NCBI RefSeq assembly: GCF_003852235.1
Contig: NZ_CP027732.1
Coordinates: 4,526,001-4,590,000 of the forward strand
Direction of reading: 5' to 3'
DNA: 64,000 bases
DNA from: Pseudomonas sp. R4-35-07
GTDB lineage: Bacteria > Pseudomonadota > Gammaproteobacteria > Pseudomonadales > Pseudomonadaceae
The stretch's first letter is position 1; every line of letters starts with the position of its first letter. The notes beneath the pieces were generated by a model, which worked only from the letters and a program-made list of their open reading frames with translations, did no database searches and was not told the origin of the DNA. A program made the translations under genes and the position numbers. Below, in pieces: positions 44,314-54,147 of this stretch.

Positions 44314-45812
44314 GGCTGGGTACCGGAAAAATGGGCGGAAGCGTGGGTAAGTGCAGCGGCCGGAGCCTGGGCGGAAGCGGATTGCCAACCGCCCCCCAGG
44401 GCGCGAAACAGGCTGATCTGGCGCTGCAGCAATTGGCCATCGGCATCGGCGCGCGTGGCTTGCAGGCGGATCAGCTCACGCTCGCTGTCGAGCACATCGA
44501 GAAAGTCGATGGAGCCGGCGTTGTAGTTGAACTGCGCCAGCTTGTAGGCATGCCGACTGCTATCGAGTGCCTGACTCAAGGCGGCGTGGCGCTGGCGCTC
44601 GCCGTCGTACAGCGCCAGGGCCTGGCGTACGTCCTTGAGCGCCCTGAGCACGCTGTTTTCGAATTGCGCGACTTCCACCTGCTCGAGCGCGCGCGCCTGG
44701 TTGACCCGCGCACGGTTGGCACGCCAGTTGGGGAACTGCCAGGTAATCAGCGGACCGATGCCAAACATCACCGCGCTGCTGTCCCCCAGTTCATGGGACT
44801 TGCTGGCCGAGGAAGACACGGAGGCGCCAAAAGTAACCTTCGGATACAGGTCGGCCTGGACGATATCCACTTGCAAGGTGGCGGCTCGCAAAGCGCGCTC
44901 GGCCTGACGGATATCAGGGCGGCGTGCCAGTAATTGCCAGCCATCGCCCACCGGCAGCGCGGCACTGAGTTGCGGTACCACTTCGCACGTCGCCGCGCCT
45001 GAACCCTGCTCCAGGTCAGCCACGCCGGTCAGCATCGCCAGCTCGTACAACGCCGACTCGCGGCGCGCCTCCAGCATCGGCAACAGGGCCAGGGTTTCGC
45101 CCTGCAGGGCCTGCATGCGGCTGTATTCAAGGTCTGTCACTACGCCGGCCTGACGCTGGCGATCGGTCAGCGCCAAGCTGCGCCCGACCACTTCCAGTGA
45201 ATGGCGCTGCACTTTGGCGCGCGCGCCCAGGGCGCAGGCATTCACGTAGGCGCGGGTGGTTTGCGCGGCGACGGTGATGCGCAGCAAGTCTTCGGCGTCC
45301 TGAGCCGCCGCCGCTTGCACCTGCGCCCGCTCAATGCTGCGCTGGACCTGGCCCCACACATCCACTTGGTAAGCCAATTCGAAACCCGGGTTGAAGGCCC
45401 ACTGCGACGGTGCGTGGCTGTCGGTGGCCTTGGCCAGGGTCTGATCGTCGGCAGTCTTGCCGTAGACGGCGCCCAGTGACGCCTGGGTGGACGGCCAACG
45501 CTCGGCGTCGGCCTGCATGATGCCGGCCAGCATCGACTGCACATGGGCCTGCGCCGCCGCCAGGTCGCGGTTATGTTCCAGCGCTTGCTGCACCAGCGCG
45601 TCGAGCTTGGGATCGTTGTACAACTGCCACCAACGGTCGGGCAAGACCTGGGCCGACACACCCTGCGGCAGGCGGCTCAAGGCATCGATGCGCGAAGGGT
45701 GCGGTTGCGCCGGCACATGGGTGACCCAGGAAGAACATCCTGCCAACCAGACGACAGCCACGCCCAGGAGCGAAAGACGGCAGTGCCGCGTGGAAAATGA
45801 AGGCGAACCCAT
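44310..45812 (-). CDS. NodT/OprM-type outer membrane efflux lipoprotein
   Basis: 500 residues. The signal peptide carries a lipobox (VVWLAGCSSW), so it is acylated at that Cys. Two OEP repeats follow (about 60-270 and 280-480; DRWWQLYNDPKLDALVQQALEHNRDL at the start of the first). It is the TolC-like exit duct of the tripartite pump encoded downstream. Start chosen at the Met that opens the signal sequence; 203 bases separate it from the AraC gene. Confidence 0.88.
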   Translation of the reverse strand: MGSPSFSTRHCRLSLLGVAVVWLAGCSSWVTHVPAQPHPSRIDALSRLPQGVSAQVLPDRWWQLYNDPKLDALVQQALEHNRDLAAAQAHVQSMLAGIMQADAERWPSTQASLGAVYGKTADDQTLAKATDSHAPSQWAFNPGFELAYQVDVWGQVQRSIERAQVQAAAAQDAEDLLRITVAAQTTRAYVNACALGARAKVQRHSLEVVGRSLALTDRQRQAGVVTDLEYSRMQALQGETLALLPMLEARRESALYELAMLTGVADLEQGSGAATCEVVPQLSAALPVGDGWQLLARRPDIRQAERALRAATLQVDIVQADLYPKVTFGASVSSSASKSHELGDSSAVMFGIGPLITWQFPNWRANRARVNQARALEQVEVAQFENSVLRALKDVRQALALYDGERQRHAALSQALDSSRHAYKLAQFNYNAGSIDFLDVLDSERELIRLQATRADADGQLLQRQISLFRALGGGWQSASAQAPAAALTHASAHFSGTQP

Positions 45813-46015
45813 CGCAGAAATCCAGAGTGCTGAGTAGAGACGCAGGTTAAGAGAGCACCGTGCTGCGCATCTCCCGAGTTCCAGACAACCATCGTTTCGA
45901 TTGGGACAACTTGGCTGCGCAGCCGGATCCAGAGCGCCCGCCGTCCAGGCGCACGTACGCATGGCCCTGCGCAAAGGCGGGCCATGTCCAGTAGGTGGGG
46001 GTAGCGCGGGGTCGA

Positions 46016-46756
46016 TCAGACCAAACGGCAGTTGCTGGGTGTATAGCCCATGGTGCGTTTGAACATTGCCGTGAAAGCGCTGGGGCTTTGGTAGCCATGC
46101 TCAAGCGCCACTTCAAGAATGGACACGCCGCAGGCCAGGCGCTGCATGCTCAGCAGCAGGCGTGTGCGCTTGCGCCACTCGCCATAACTCATGCCCAACT
46201 CTTTCTGGAACAACCGAGCCAGGGTGCGCGAACTCATATTGAGTTGCACCGCCCAGCTCTCCAGTTTCGATTCCTGGGAAGGGTTGTCGATAAAGTCGGC
46301 ACACAGCGACTTGAGCCGCGGCTCGTCTGGAATCGGCACATGCGCCAATACTTTCTGTGCCCTGTCGAGTTCAGAGAAGATCAGGTCGACAATCTGCCTG
46401 TGACGCACCACCGCCGGCTCGCTGTCAGGTGTTTCGGCGGCGGCGATGATCAACTCACGCAGCAGCGGCGACACACGGATGACGTGGCATTCCTCCGTCA
46501 AGGCGCGGTGGGCGCCGGGGCTGATCAGCAACGTGCGCATGCGCACCTCGCCCGTCATGCGGATCTGGTGCTCCTGCCCGGAGGGGACCCACAGCGCGTG
46601 CCCGGAAGGTACCACCCAAGTGGTGCCGACGACCGATACCAGCATGACGCCGTTGATGGCGTAGACCAACTGGCCTTCGTCGTGTCGATGCGAGGCAACG
46701 ATATCGCCGTGACCATAGTTACCGGTAAGCGCCGCCAATGCGGTATGCGCATTCAT
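46016..46756 (-). CDS. AraC-family transcriptional regulator
   Basis: 246 residues: an N-terminal cupin sensor domain (about 15-90; SHRHDEGQLVYAINGVMLVSV, then GHALWVPSGQEHQIRM) and a C-terminal double HTH (about 150-246; MSSRTLARLFQKELGMSYGEWRKRTRL, then GYQSPSAFTAMFKRTMGYTP). The start lies one base after the leuA stop and the next gene is the efflux operon. It is therefore a good candidate to control the pump, leuA or the mgo-type cluster. Confidence 0.88.
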   Translation of the reverse strand: MNAHTALAALTGNYGHGDIVASHRHDEGQLVYAINGVMLVSVVGTTWVVPSGHALWVPSGQEHQIRMTGEVRMRTLLISPGAHRALTEECHVIRVSPLLRELIIAAAETPDSEPAVVRHRQIVDLIFSELDRAQKVLAHVPIPDEPRLKSLCADFIDNPSQESKLESWAVQLNMSSRTLARLFQKELGMSYGEWRKRTRLLLSMQRLACGVSILEVALEHGYQSPSAFTAMFKRTMGYTPSNCRLV

Positions 46757-46757
46757 C

Positions 46758-48452
46758 TCAGGAAGGCACCGCAGCACTCGCCACGCTGAGCAGGCCCAGA
46801 CGCGATGCGCGATTGACGGCACTCGTCACCGCCTTGAGGGACGCCAGCAAGATGCTGCCATCGCGGGCGGCACCGAACAGCAACTGGTTGTTCACGCGGA
46901 TCTCCACATAAGCCAGTGCTTCAGCCTGGGCACCGTCACGGGTGGCATGTTCGTGGTAATCGGCGATATCGAAGTGGATGCCACGTTGCGCGAATGCGTC
47001 GACCAGCGCCGCCAGCGGGCCGTTACCTTCACCGCTCAGTTCAAGGGGGCTCGCGCCGCCGATCAGCGTGCCTTCCAGGTAAGTCACGTTGCCCTCGCTG
47101 ACCAGTTTGGGCTGCAACAAAGTGTAAGGCTGGCCTTGGTCGAGGTAGTGCCGGGTAAAGCAGGCCAGGATCATCTCGCCACTGACTTCCTGACCGGAGG
47201 CATCGGCTTCCTGCTGCACCAGACTGCTGAATTCCATCTGCAAACGGCGTGGCATCACGATGCCATGTTGTTCCAGCAGATACGCCACGCCACCTTTGCC
47301 CGACTGGCTGTTGACGCGAATCACCGCTTCATAGCTGCGTCCCATGTCGGCGGGATCGATCGGCAAGTACGGCACTTCCCACAGCCCATTGGGATTGGCC
47401 TGGCGGGCCGCGAAGCCTTTTTTGATCGCATCCTGGTGCGAGCCCGAAAACGCCGTGAACACCAGCTCCCCGGCGTAGGGATGGCGCGGGTGCGTGGGCA
47501 GTTGGTTGCAGAACTCGACTTCACGCTGCACGTGGATGATGTCCGAGAAATCCAGTTGCGGGTCGATACCGCTGGTGTAGAGGTTCATTGCCAGCGTCAG
47601 GATATCCACATTGCCGGTTCGCTCACCGTTGCCGAACAACGTGCCCTCGACCCGCTCGGCTCCGGCCAGGCAAGCCTGTTCGGCGGTAGCGACCCCGGTA
47701 CCGCGATCATTATGCGGGTGGACACTGATGACTACGCTGTCACGCCGGCTGAAATGGCGGCAGAACCACTCGATCTGATCGGCGAAGACATTGGCCGTGG
47801 AGACCTCCACAGTGGTGGGCAGATTCAGGATCATTTTGTTCGACGGGGTCGGGCCGAAAGCATCGGTCACCGCTTCGCAGACCTCCAACGCAAAGTCCAG
47901 TTCGGTGAAGCAGAAGGTTTCAGGGGAATACTGGAACGTCCACTGCGTATCTGGATTGTTGTCCATGTGGCGCTTGATCTCACGCGTTGCCTGGGTGGCA
48001 ATGTCGATGCAGCCGGCCCGGTCCACGCCGAACACCACCTCCCGGAACACTGGCGCGGTGGCGTTGTACACATGCACGATCGCGCGCGGAGCGCCTTTCA
48101 AGGCTTCAAACGTACGCTCGATCAAATGGCTGCGCGCCTGCGTCATCACTTGGATAGTCACATCGTCGGGAATCGCACCACTGTCGATCAATTCACGCAC
48201 GTAATCGAAATCGGTCTGGGAAGCGGCAGGAAAGCCTACCTCGATCTCCTTGAACCCCACCTTGACCAGCAGCTCGAAGAAACGGCGCTTGCGCTCGGCA
48301 TTCATGGGTTCGATCAATGCCTGGTTGCCGTCACGCATGTCGACACTGCACCAGGTTGGCGCTGCAGCCTGCACGACACTTGGCCATTGGCGTTCCGGGA
48401 GGTCCACGGTAGTGAAATGGCGGTATTTGCTGGAAGGGTCCTTGAGCATCAT
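46758..48452 (-). CDS. leuA: 2-isopropylmalate synthase
   Basis: 564 residues behind AAGGAG. The catalytic domain has [18 protein letters not shown] and [20 protein letters not shown] (metal ligands), then [21 protein letters not shown] and [13 protein letters not shown]; the C-terminal 140 residues form the LeuA regulatory (leucine feedback) domain. It starts leucine synthesis from acetyl-CoA and 2-oxoisovalerate. Pseudomonads normally have a housekeeping leuA elsewhere (near guaBA). From memory this sequence differs clearly from that form, so it may be a second copy tied to the neighbouring pathway. AraC and efflux genes follow. Confidence 0.88.
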   Translation of the reverse strand: MMLKDPSSKYRHFTTVDLPERQWPSVVQAAAPTWCSVDMRDGNQALIEPMNAERKRRFFELLVKVGFKEIEVGFPAASQTDFDYVRELIDSGAIPDDVTIQVMTQARSHLIERTFEALKGAPRAIVHVYNATAPVFREVVFGVDRAGCIDIATQATREIKRHMDNNPDTQWTFQYSPETFCFTELDFALEVCEAVTDAFGPTPSNKMILNLPTTVEVSTANVFADQIEWFCRHFSRRDSVVISVHPHNDRGTGVATAEQACLAGAERVEGTLFGNGERTGNVDILTLAMNLYTSGIDPQLDFSDIIHVQREVEFCNQLPTHPRHPYAGELVFTAFSGSHQDAIKKGFAARQANPNGLWEVPYLPIDPADMGRSYEAVIRVNSQSGKGGVAYLLEQHGIVMPRRLQMEFSSLVQQEADASGQEVSGEMILACFTRHYLDQGQPYTLLQPKLVSEGNVTYLEGTLIGGASPLELSGEGNGPLAALVDAFAQRGIHFDIADYHEHATRDGAQAEALAYVEIRVNNQLLFGAARDGSILLASLKAVTSAVNRASRLGLLSVASAAVPS

Positions 48453-48881
48453 GTCGCTTCTCCTTTTTAGAACTGATCGGCGGTAGCGTAGACAGCCTTG
48501 CTGAACGCATCCGACATTGGATCCAATACTAAACACAGAGAGCTTGACATGAATTGCGTATTTGGCGCGACAACATGAAAGAAATTACATAAAAAATCAT
48601 AAATTGAAAAAATAGTGGTGATTTCTTTCAATATACGAATTTATAGGGCAATAAACCCTTTAAGAGCAGGGTTTAGACGATGATCGAAATTGAGCGCGAC
48701 GGGGCGCGGAAAAGAGCAAAAAGGCTACTGAGGAGGATAGGTGATGGCGGTTGAGCCGTTCGCTGAGAGGTAGCGACTATGTACGTGGCGCATAGAGCGC
48801 ATGTTCAGCATATTTCAGGCAAAAAAAAACCCGGAAATCCTCACTTGCGTGGGCCTTCCGGATTTTCTAAACCGCCAAAAA
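48453..48881 (-). promoter_or_regulatory. AT-rich gap between leuA and tRNA-Lys
   Basis: No gene seen. The part from about 48530 to 48680 is strongly AT-rich and should hold the leuA promoter and a leader. No attenuator with Leu codons was recognised. The tRNA terminator lies at the right end. Confidence 0.45.
48821..48866 (-). terminator. tRNA-Lys terminator
   Basis: On the minus strand CCGGAA and TTCCGG close a long stem with inner GTGGG-type pairing, followed by a run of T. It lies about 20 bases downstream of the tRNA gene. Confidence 0.8.
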
Positions 48882-48957
48882 TGGTGGGTCGTGTGGGATT
48901 CGAACCTACGACCAATTGGTTAAAAGCCAACTGCTCTACCAACTGAGCTAACGACCC
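48882..48957 (-). tRNA. tRNA-Lys (anticodon UUU)
   Basis: 76 bases including the encoded CCA. Acceptor GGGTCGT pairs with ACGACCC, the D arm is AGCTCAGTTGGTAGAGC, the anticodon loop CTTTTAA shows anticodon TTT, and the T loop is GGTTCGAATCC. It lies between the accessory block and queE. tRNA-Lys is a classical integration site for islands in pseudomonads. Confidence 0.97.
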
Positions 48958-49089
48958 GCTGTGTGGTGGCGCGTATAATACTGATTTCTAAGGATTATTC
49001 AACACCTTATTTGAAAATAATTCAAAATTATACGCAGGGGCCATAATTCGGCCGGTTGAACGTCTCGCATCACCGCCTGATCAGGCGTA

Positions 49090-49737
49090 TCAACGCCCCG
49101 GCTCGTCGTTCCACAGGTATTTGTGCAACTGCAGCTGCAGGCGCACTGGTAGGTTGTCCGCAACGATCCAGTCCGCCAATTCACGGGCGTTCAGGTCGTG
49201 ATGGCTTGGGGAGAACAGCACCTCGCCTGCACGACGCTCGAGGCCATACTGGATCAGCTTGGACGTCGCCCAGTCATAATCGCCTCGAGAACAGATGACG
49301 AACTTGACCTGATCGTTGGCCGTCAGCAAGTCGATGTTCTCGTAGCGGTTGCGGTGAGCTTCTTTGGAATCGGGGGTCTTGAGGTCCACCACTCGGCTCA
49401 CACGCGGGTCTACCGCGGAGATGTCCAAGGCGCCGCTGGTTTCCAGCGAAACCTCGTATCCGCCGTCACACAGCTGCTTGAGCAAGGGGATGGCATTGGG
49501 TTGCGCCAATGGCTCGCCGCCTGTCACACAGACGTAGCGCGGTCGGTAGCTGGCAACCTGCTGCAGGATGTCGTCCAGGGTGCGCACAGTGCCGCCGCTG
49601 AAGGCATAAGCACTGTCACAGTATTGGCAACGCAAGGGGCAGCCGGTGAGCCGTACAAATACGGTAGGCAGCCCTGCGGTGCGCGTTTCACCCTGTAACG
49701 AGTAAAAAACTTCGGTAATACGTAATGTGTCTTGCAT
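49090..49737 (-). CDS. queE: 7-carboxy-7-deazaguanine synthase QueE
   Basis: 215 residues. The radical SAM motif is CQYCDSAY preceded by a Cys (TGCPLRCQYC), giving the QueE CxxxCxxC-type cluster within LQGETRTAGLPTVFVRLTGCPLRC. Later VTGGEPLAQPN and the C-terminal HDLNARELADWIV fit. It makes the 7-deazaguanine ring for queuosine. In P. aeruginosa queC sits between queE and tRNA-Lys; here only about 130 bases separate them and no queC is present. Confidence 0.94.
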   Translation of the reverse strand: MQDTLRITEVFYSLQGETRTAGLPTVFVRLTGCPLRCQYCDSAYAFSGGTVRTLDDILQQVASYRPRYVCVTGGEPLAQPNAIPLLKQLCDGGYEVSLETSGALDISAVDPRVSRVVDLKTPDSKEAHRNRYENIDLLTANDQVKFVICSRGDYDWATSKLIQYGLERRAGEVLFSPSHHDLNARELADWIVADNLPVRLQLQLHKYLWNDEPGR

Positions 49738-49854
49738 AGTCGCCACGGGCGTAACAGCTAAACAGGCTGTCCGCCTCCGTCAGGCACTTCAGGGGATTGC
49801 GCCAACGCGTCAATCCCAGGAAGCGTGTGTCATAAAAGGGCGTGGATTCTAACG

Positions 49855-49885
49855 AAAAAACCCGCGCCAGGCGCGGGTTTCTTCT
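49855..49885 (-). terminator. intrinsic terminator after cpoB
   Basis: CCCGCGCC-A-GGCGCGGG is flanked by an A-run on the left (T-run on the minus strand), 17 bases after the cpoB stop. It separates the tol-pal unit from queE. Confidence 0.85.
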
Positions 49886-49901
49886 AAACGGAGTGCATTG
49901 C

Positions 49902-50738
49902 TTACAAGCGTTGCAAATCCCGTTGGGCCAACTGCGCAGCGGAAGTACCCGGATACTGGGCGACGACCTGCTGCAAAATGCCTTTGACCTTGTCGGCATG
50001 GCCTAGGCGGCGTTCCACGTCAGCGAGTTTGTACAGCGAGTCCGGCACCTTGGCGTGCTTGGGGTACAGCTGGCTGACCTTGGCAAACGCTTGGCCTGCC
50101 CCCTGCAAATCACCCTTTGCCAGGTTGACCTCACCCAACCAGTACTGGGCATTGCCCGCGTATTGGCTGTTGGGGTACTTGCGCAGGAATGCGGTAAACG
50201 CCTGGCTGGCCTTATCGAAGTCCTTGGCCTTGATCAGGTCGAAGGCTGCATCGTAATACAGTTTTTCCTTCGCCGGATCACCCGGTTCACTGCTGGCAGC
50301 CGGGGCCTGGCTGGCTGCCGCGGCTCCCGCTGCTGCGCCACCGGCGGCAGCACTGGGCGTGCCACCGGCAGAAGAATTATCAGGAGTAGCGGCAGGTGCA
50401 ACACCGGCTCCAATACGTCGATCAAGATCCTGGTAACGCTCCAGGCCTTCTTGCTTAAGCTGGTTCACTTGATTCTGCAGAACTTCAATGGCGCCTTGTT
50501 GCTGGGCCAATTGATCCTGCATGCGTTGCAGCTGGTTGAACAGTTCGCCCTGTGCCGAAGGCGCGGCCGTAGCCGCCCCCCCAGCATAGGCGCCGTTCGT
50601 GCCATAACCCGCTGGCGGATAACTGCTGCCGCTATTGTTATAGCCAGAGTTGCTATCCGTTACAGGAACCGCAGCCCACACCGCAAGCGGTGCGAGGCTG
50701 AAAGCCAATACAGTTAGAGCACGACGGCACGTTCGCAT
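49902..50738 (-). CDS. cpoB: cell division coordinator CpoB (YbgF)
   Basis: 278 residues. The signal peptide (1-22) is followed by a Gly/Tyr/Ser-rich linker and a trimeric coiled coil (about 60-100; QLQRMQDQLAQQQGAIEVLQ, with NQVNQLKQEG after). An Ala/Gly-rich linker and TPR-like repeats (about 150-278; KLYYDAAFDLIKAKDFDKASQAFTAFLRKYPNSQYAGNAQYWLGE) complete it. It links Tol-Pal to peptidoglycan synthesis at the septum. Last gene of the tol-pal operon. Confidence 0.93.
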   Translation of the reverse strand: MRTCRRALTVLAFSLAPLAVWAAVPVTDSNSGYNNSGSSYPPAGYGTNGAYAGGAATAAPSAQGELFNQLQRMQDQLAQQQGAIEVLQNQVNQLKQEGLERYQDLDRRIGAGVAPAATPDNSSAGGTPSAAAGGAAAGAAAASQAPAASSEPGDPAKEKLYYDAAFDLIKAKDFDKASQAFTAFLRKYPNSQYAGNAQYWLGEVNLAKGDLQGAGQAFAKVSQLYPKHAKVPDSLYKLADVERRLGHADKVKGILQQVVAQYPGTSAAQLAQRDLQRL

Positions 50739-50744
50739 GACGAA

Positions 50745-51245
50745 TTACTTACGCAGTTCGACGCGACGGTTCTGAGCCCACGACTGTTCGTCGTTGCCAG
50801 TTGCAACTGGACGCTCTTTACCGTAGGAAACCAGTTCCAGTTGGCCTGGAGCAACACCTTGCAGTACCAGGTAGCGCTGAACGGCTTTCGCACGACGCTC
50901 GCCCAGTGCCATGTTGTACTCACGAGTACCACGGGCGTCAGTGTTACCTTCCAGAACAACGCGAGCGCCGTTAGCTTTCAGGTCCTTGGCGTGAACGTCC
51001 AGAGCGCGCATGGCTTCTGGCTTCAGGTCCGAACTGTCGTATTCGAAGTAGAAAGTGGTGATCGCGCGCAGAGCAGCTTCTTCGCTCAGGGAGCCGTCGA
51101 CTGCACCAGTGTTAGCGCCGTAACCAGCGTTTGGATCAACAGCTGCGCCTTCACCGGCATTGTCGCCGCCTTTAGAGGAGCAACCAACGGCTACGGACAG
51201 AGCCAGAGCCAGAGCAGCAAACTTACCAAACTTCAGCATTTCCAT
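50745..51245 (-). CDS. pal: peptidoglycan-associated lipoprotein Pal (OprL)
   Basis: 166 residues. The lipobox is [10 protein letters not shown]; an Asn/Gly/Ala linker leads to an OmpA-like peptidoglycan-binding domain (about 60-166; [62 protein letters not shown]). It anchors the outer membrane to the wall and binds TolB. The first of two close ATGs behind AGGAG was used. Confidence 0.96.
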   Translation of the reverse strand: MEMLKFGKFAALALALSVAVGCSSKGGDNAGEGAAVDPNAGYGANTGAVDGSLSEEAALRAITTFYFEYDSSDLKPEAMRALDVHAKDLKANGARVVLEGNTDARGTREYNMALGERRAKAVQRYLVLQGVAPGQLELVSYGKERPVATGNDEQSWAQNRRVELRK

Positions 51246-51300
51246 CGTGAAACTCCTAATGAACCCCAGTGTGTTAAGTACTTCTTTTTGTAGCGCCGCG

Positions 51301-52602
51301 TCAGTTCAGGTAAGGGGACCAGGATGGTTCTCTGACTTCGCCTTGTGCGGTAGGAAGCGGGAGCCTTACGCGTCCATTAATGGACACGAGCATCAAGACT
51401 CCCCGGCCCTGCTGGCGGGTGGCGTAGATTACCATGGTGCCGTTGGGCGCAACAGTGGCTGACTCATCAAGGTTGGTATCTGTAAGGATTTTTACGGTTC
51501 CGCGCTGCAAATCCTGGGCCGCAACCCGGAAATTAGTGAAACCATCCTGACGGTGAATCATTACTAACGTCTTTTCATCGGCCGAAAGCTTGGGGTTGGC
51601 GTTGTAGTTACCGATAAAGGTCACGCGTTCCGCGCCACCACCACCCACGCTGGCTTTGTAGATTTGAGGCTTGCCGCCACGGTCGGAGGTGAAGTAGATG
51701 GTCGAGCCATCCTTACCCCAGAACGGTTCGGTATTGATGCCCGGGCCACTGGTCACGCGAGTGATTTGGCGCGAAGCCATGTTCATCACGTAGATGTCCG
51801 GGTTACCGTCCTTGGACAGCACAAATGCCAGGCGCGAACCATCCGGCGACCAGGCTGGTGCACCGTTGAGGCCTTCGAAGTTGGTGATCTGCTCACGACG
51901 GCCGGTATCGATGTGCTGGACGAAGATACGCGGACGCTTCTGTTCGAACGACACATAGGCAATACGCTTGCCGTCCGGCGCAAAACGCGGCGACAGGATT
52001 GGCTCGCGCGATTGCAGCAGGGTCACGGCGCGTGCGCCGTCATAGTCGGAGCGCTGCAGGGTGTAACGCGTGTTGTCTACGGAGAAACGCTCAGCGGTGA
52101 CGTACAGCATGCGTGTGGAGAACGCACCCTTGATACCGGTGAGCTTTTCAAACGACTGGTCCGAAATATAGTGGGCCATGTCACGCAGTTGCTCGGCGGT
52201 GCCCGAAACGTTGCCGGTCAGGACCTGCTGTTCGGTGGCCACGTTGAACAACGTGTACTGGATCTGCAAGCGACCACCGGCCGGTGTGATGCTGCCGACC
52301 ATCAGGTACTGCGCGCCCACGGCCTTCCAGTCGCGGAAGATGACTTCGCTGGCCTGGGTCGGCTGGCTGATCATGTTGCCTTTCGGAATCGGCGCGTAAT
52401 AGCCGGAGTTGCGCAGGTCGTCGCTGACGATCTGGGCCATGTCGTCCGGCAGCACGCTGCCGCCCTGCCAGCCGAACGGCACTACCGCGATCGGGGTAGC
52501 CCGATCGCTGCCGCTGGTAACCAGGATGTTCTTTTCATCCGCCGCCGCTATCCCTGCCATGCAGCAAATAACGACAAGCATTCCTCGAAGAAGGTTTCTC
52601 AC
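51301..52602 (-). CDS. tolB: Tol-Pal system beta-propeller protein TolB
   Basis: 433 residues from a GTG start that overlaps the tolA stop (GTGA). The signal peptide ends near AGIAAA; an N-terminal domain (about 25-165) is followed by a six-bladed WD40-like propeller with repeated [29 protein letters not shown] motifs. It binds Pal and the TolA C-terminus in the periplasm. Confidence 0.96.
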   Translation of the reverse strand: MRNLLRGMLVVICCMAGIAAADEKNILVTSGSDRATPIAVVPFGWQGGSVLPDDMAQIVSDDLRNSGYYAPIPKGNMISQPTQASEVIFRDWKAVGAQYLMVGSITPAGGRLQIQYTLFNVATEQQVLTGNVSGTAEQLRDMAHYISDQSFEKLTGIKGAFSTRMLYVTAERFSVDNTRYTLQRSDYDGARAVTLLQSREPILSPRFAPDGKRIAYVSFEQKRPRIFVQHIDTGRREQITNFEGLNGAPAWSPDGSRLAFVLSKDGNPDIYVMNMASRQITRVTSGPGINTEPFWGKDGSTIYFTSDRGGKPQIYKASVGGGGAERVTFIGNYNANPKLSADEKTLVMIHRQDGFTNFRVAAQDLQRGTVKILTDTNLDESATVAPNGTMVIYATRQQGRGVLMLVSINGRVRLPLPTAQGEVREPSWSPYLN

Positions 52603-53672
52603 AAGGCTAGATCCTCAGGTGTGAATGTCATCTTGAATGAACGATAGGGAGCGAAGTCGCTTGGTTTCATTCCCTGCATCTCGGTCAACCGGCCAATATT
52701 CTTGACTGCGGCAACCGCCGAACTGTCGAACGAACCGTCACCACTGGACTTGGCCACGCTGACCGAAGTCACCGTACCGTCCGGCAACATGCCGATCTGC
52801 AGCACTACTGTCATGCCTTTACGTGCCGAAGGTGGACGTGTCCAGCCTTCCGCTGCCCGCGCCCGGATCAGGTCGTCGAAACTGCCCGCGACTTCATCGC
52901 CACGCTCATCGGCCAAGGCTTGCTGACGCTGCGGCGTGTCGGAAAGCAAATCTGCCAGGGCCTGGGCCTTTTTCTCTTCGGCGGATTTACGGGCTGCTTC
53001 CTGGGCCTTTTTCTTGGAGGCGTCGGCGGCAGCTTTCTTCTTCGCTTCGTCGGCGACTTTCTTTTTCGCCTCGTCTGCTTCAGCTTTTTTCTTGGCGTCT
53101 TCGGCGGCTTTCTTCTTCGCGTCTTCGACGATCTTTTTCTTGGCTTCTTCGGCGGCCTTTTTCTTGGCCTCTTCCTCGGCAGCTTTCTTGGCTTCTTCTT
53201 CGGACTTCTTCTTGGCTATATCAGCCAATTGTTTCTCTTCGGCCTTTTTGGCTTCGGCAGCTTTCTCGGACTTCTTGGCTTCATCAGCCTTTTTCGCCTC
53301 GTCAGCTTTCTTCGCTTCGTCAGCCTTTTTCGATTCCTCGGCCTTTTGAGCCGCCTCTTCTTTCTTTTGTTCCGCAGCCGCCTTCACCGCTTCCTGCTCG
53401 ACCTTCTTCTGTTCCATCTGCTCGACTTCGGTCTGGCGCGCAGCCGACTTCTGGGCCTCACCCGCAATCTTCTGATTGGTCTGGGTGGTGGCCTGACTTT
53501 TCGATTTCAGCTGATACAGGGTCGCCTGCACGATCGGCTTGGCTGGCGGCAGGTCCGGGGTCATGGCAAAGCTGACGAACAGCATGCCGAACACCAGGAT
53601 GTGCAGGGCAATTGCCCACACGCCAGGCCAGAAGTAGCTTTCCGAGGCGGACGGCTCTCGCTGTTGCTGCAT
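52599..53672 (-). CDS. tolA: cell envelope integrity protein TolA
   Basis: 357 residues. The N-terminal TM (about 17-37) is followed by a long Lys/Ala/Glu-rich helical domain of repeated [13 protein letters not shown] units (about 70-245). The TonB-like C-terminal domain (about 255-357; [41 protein letters not shown]) ends the protein. The low-complexity middle generates long antisense open frames that are not genes. The start overlaps the tolR stop by one base. Confidence 0.96.
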   Translation of the reverse strand: MQQQREPSASESYFWPGVWAIALHILVFGMLFVSFAMTPDLPPAKPIVQATLYQLKSKSQATTQTNQKIAGEAQKSAARQTEVEQMEQKKVEQEAVKAAAEQKKEEAAQKAEESKKADEAKKADEAKKADEAKKSEKAAEAKKAEEKQLADIAKKKSEEEAKKAAEEEAKKKAAEEAKKKIVEDAKKKAAEDAKKKAEADEAKKKVADEAKKKAAADASKKKAQEAARKSAEEKKAQALADLLSDTPQRQQALADERGDEVAGSFDDLIRARAAEGWTRPPSARKGMTVVLQIGMLPDGTVTSVSVAKSSGDGSFDSSAVAAVKNIGRLTEMQGMKPSDFAPYRSFKMTFTPEDLAL

Positions 53673-54133
53673 CAGGGCGCCTCGGTAATCAAGCCAACGT
53701 TACCGACGCCGGCCTTCTGCAGCCCGCCCATGGCGCCCATGACGGAGCCATAGTCGACCGACTTGTCACCGCGAATGAACACCTGGGTGTGCTTGCCGCC
53801 TTCGTTGCCGGAGCGAATGATCTTGGTCACGGCGTCAGTCATTGCCGGCAAGGTCAGGGCCTTGTCCTGCTGCTTCTGCGTGTCGACTTCGCTGCCAAGG
53901 TTCCAGTAGTAGGTCTTGTCAGCCTTGATCGAAATGGTCAGGACCTGAGTGTTGTTGTCTTGCGGCAGGGCTTCACTGGAAACCTTGGGCAGATCAACCT
54001 TCACGCCCTGGTTGAGCATCGGCGCGGTCACCATGAAGATCACCAGCAGCACCAGCATCACGTCGATGTAGGGCACTACGTTCATCTCGGCGACCGGCTT
54101 GCGCTTTTTGCGAGCTCGAGCGATTAAAGCCAT
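53672..54133 (-). CDS. tolR: biopolymer transport protein TolR
   Basis: 153 residues. The single TM (about 22-42) includes the proton-path Asp (PYIDVMLVLLVIFMVTAPMLNQG). It is an ExbD family member: with TolQ it uses the proton gradient to energise TolA. The stop overlaps tolA; tolQ ends 14 bases upstream. Confidence 0.96.
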   Translation of the reverse strand: MALIARARKKRKPVAEMNVVPYIDVMLVLLVIFMVTAPMLNQGVKVDLPKVSSEALPQDNNTQVLTISIKADKTYYWNLGSEVDTQKQQDKALTLPAMTDAVTKIIRSGNEGGKHTQVFIRGDKSVDYGSVMGAMGGLQKAGVGNVGLITEAP

Positions 54134-54147
54134 TGGGAATTACCTGC

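Noticed and set aside
48882..48957. Search for an attachment-site repeat of the tRNA-Lys 3' end at the other end of the accessory block
   Set aside because: No copy of the tRNA 3' end was found near nadA, so an island with att sites is not claimed.
49688..49999. 103-residue minus-strand frame across the cpoB-queE junction
   Set aside because: Overlaps the cpoB end and the terminator in another frame; no family resemblance.
52960..53400. Direct short repeats resembling a CRISPR or satellite array
   Set aside because: They are the coding repeats of the TolA helical domain, in frame and without uniform spacers.
52920..53753. Phe/Leu-rich frame opposite tolA that looks membrane-like
   Set aside because: Arises from reading the Lys/Ala/Glu repeats of tolA on the other strand.
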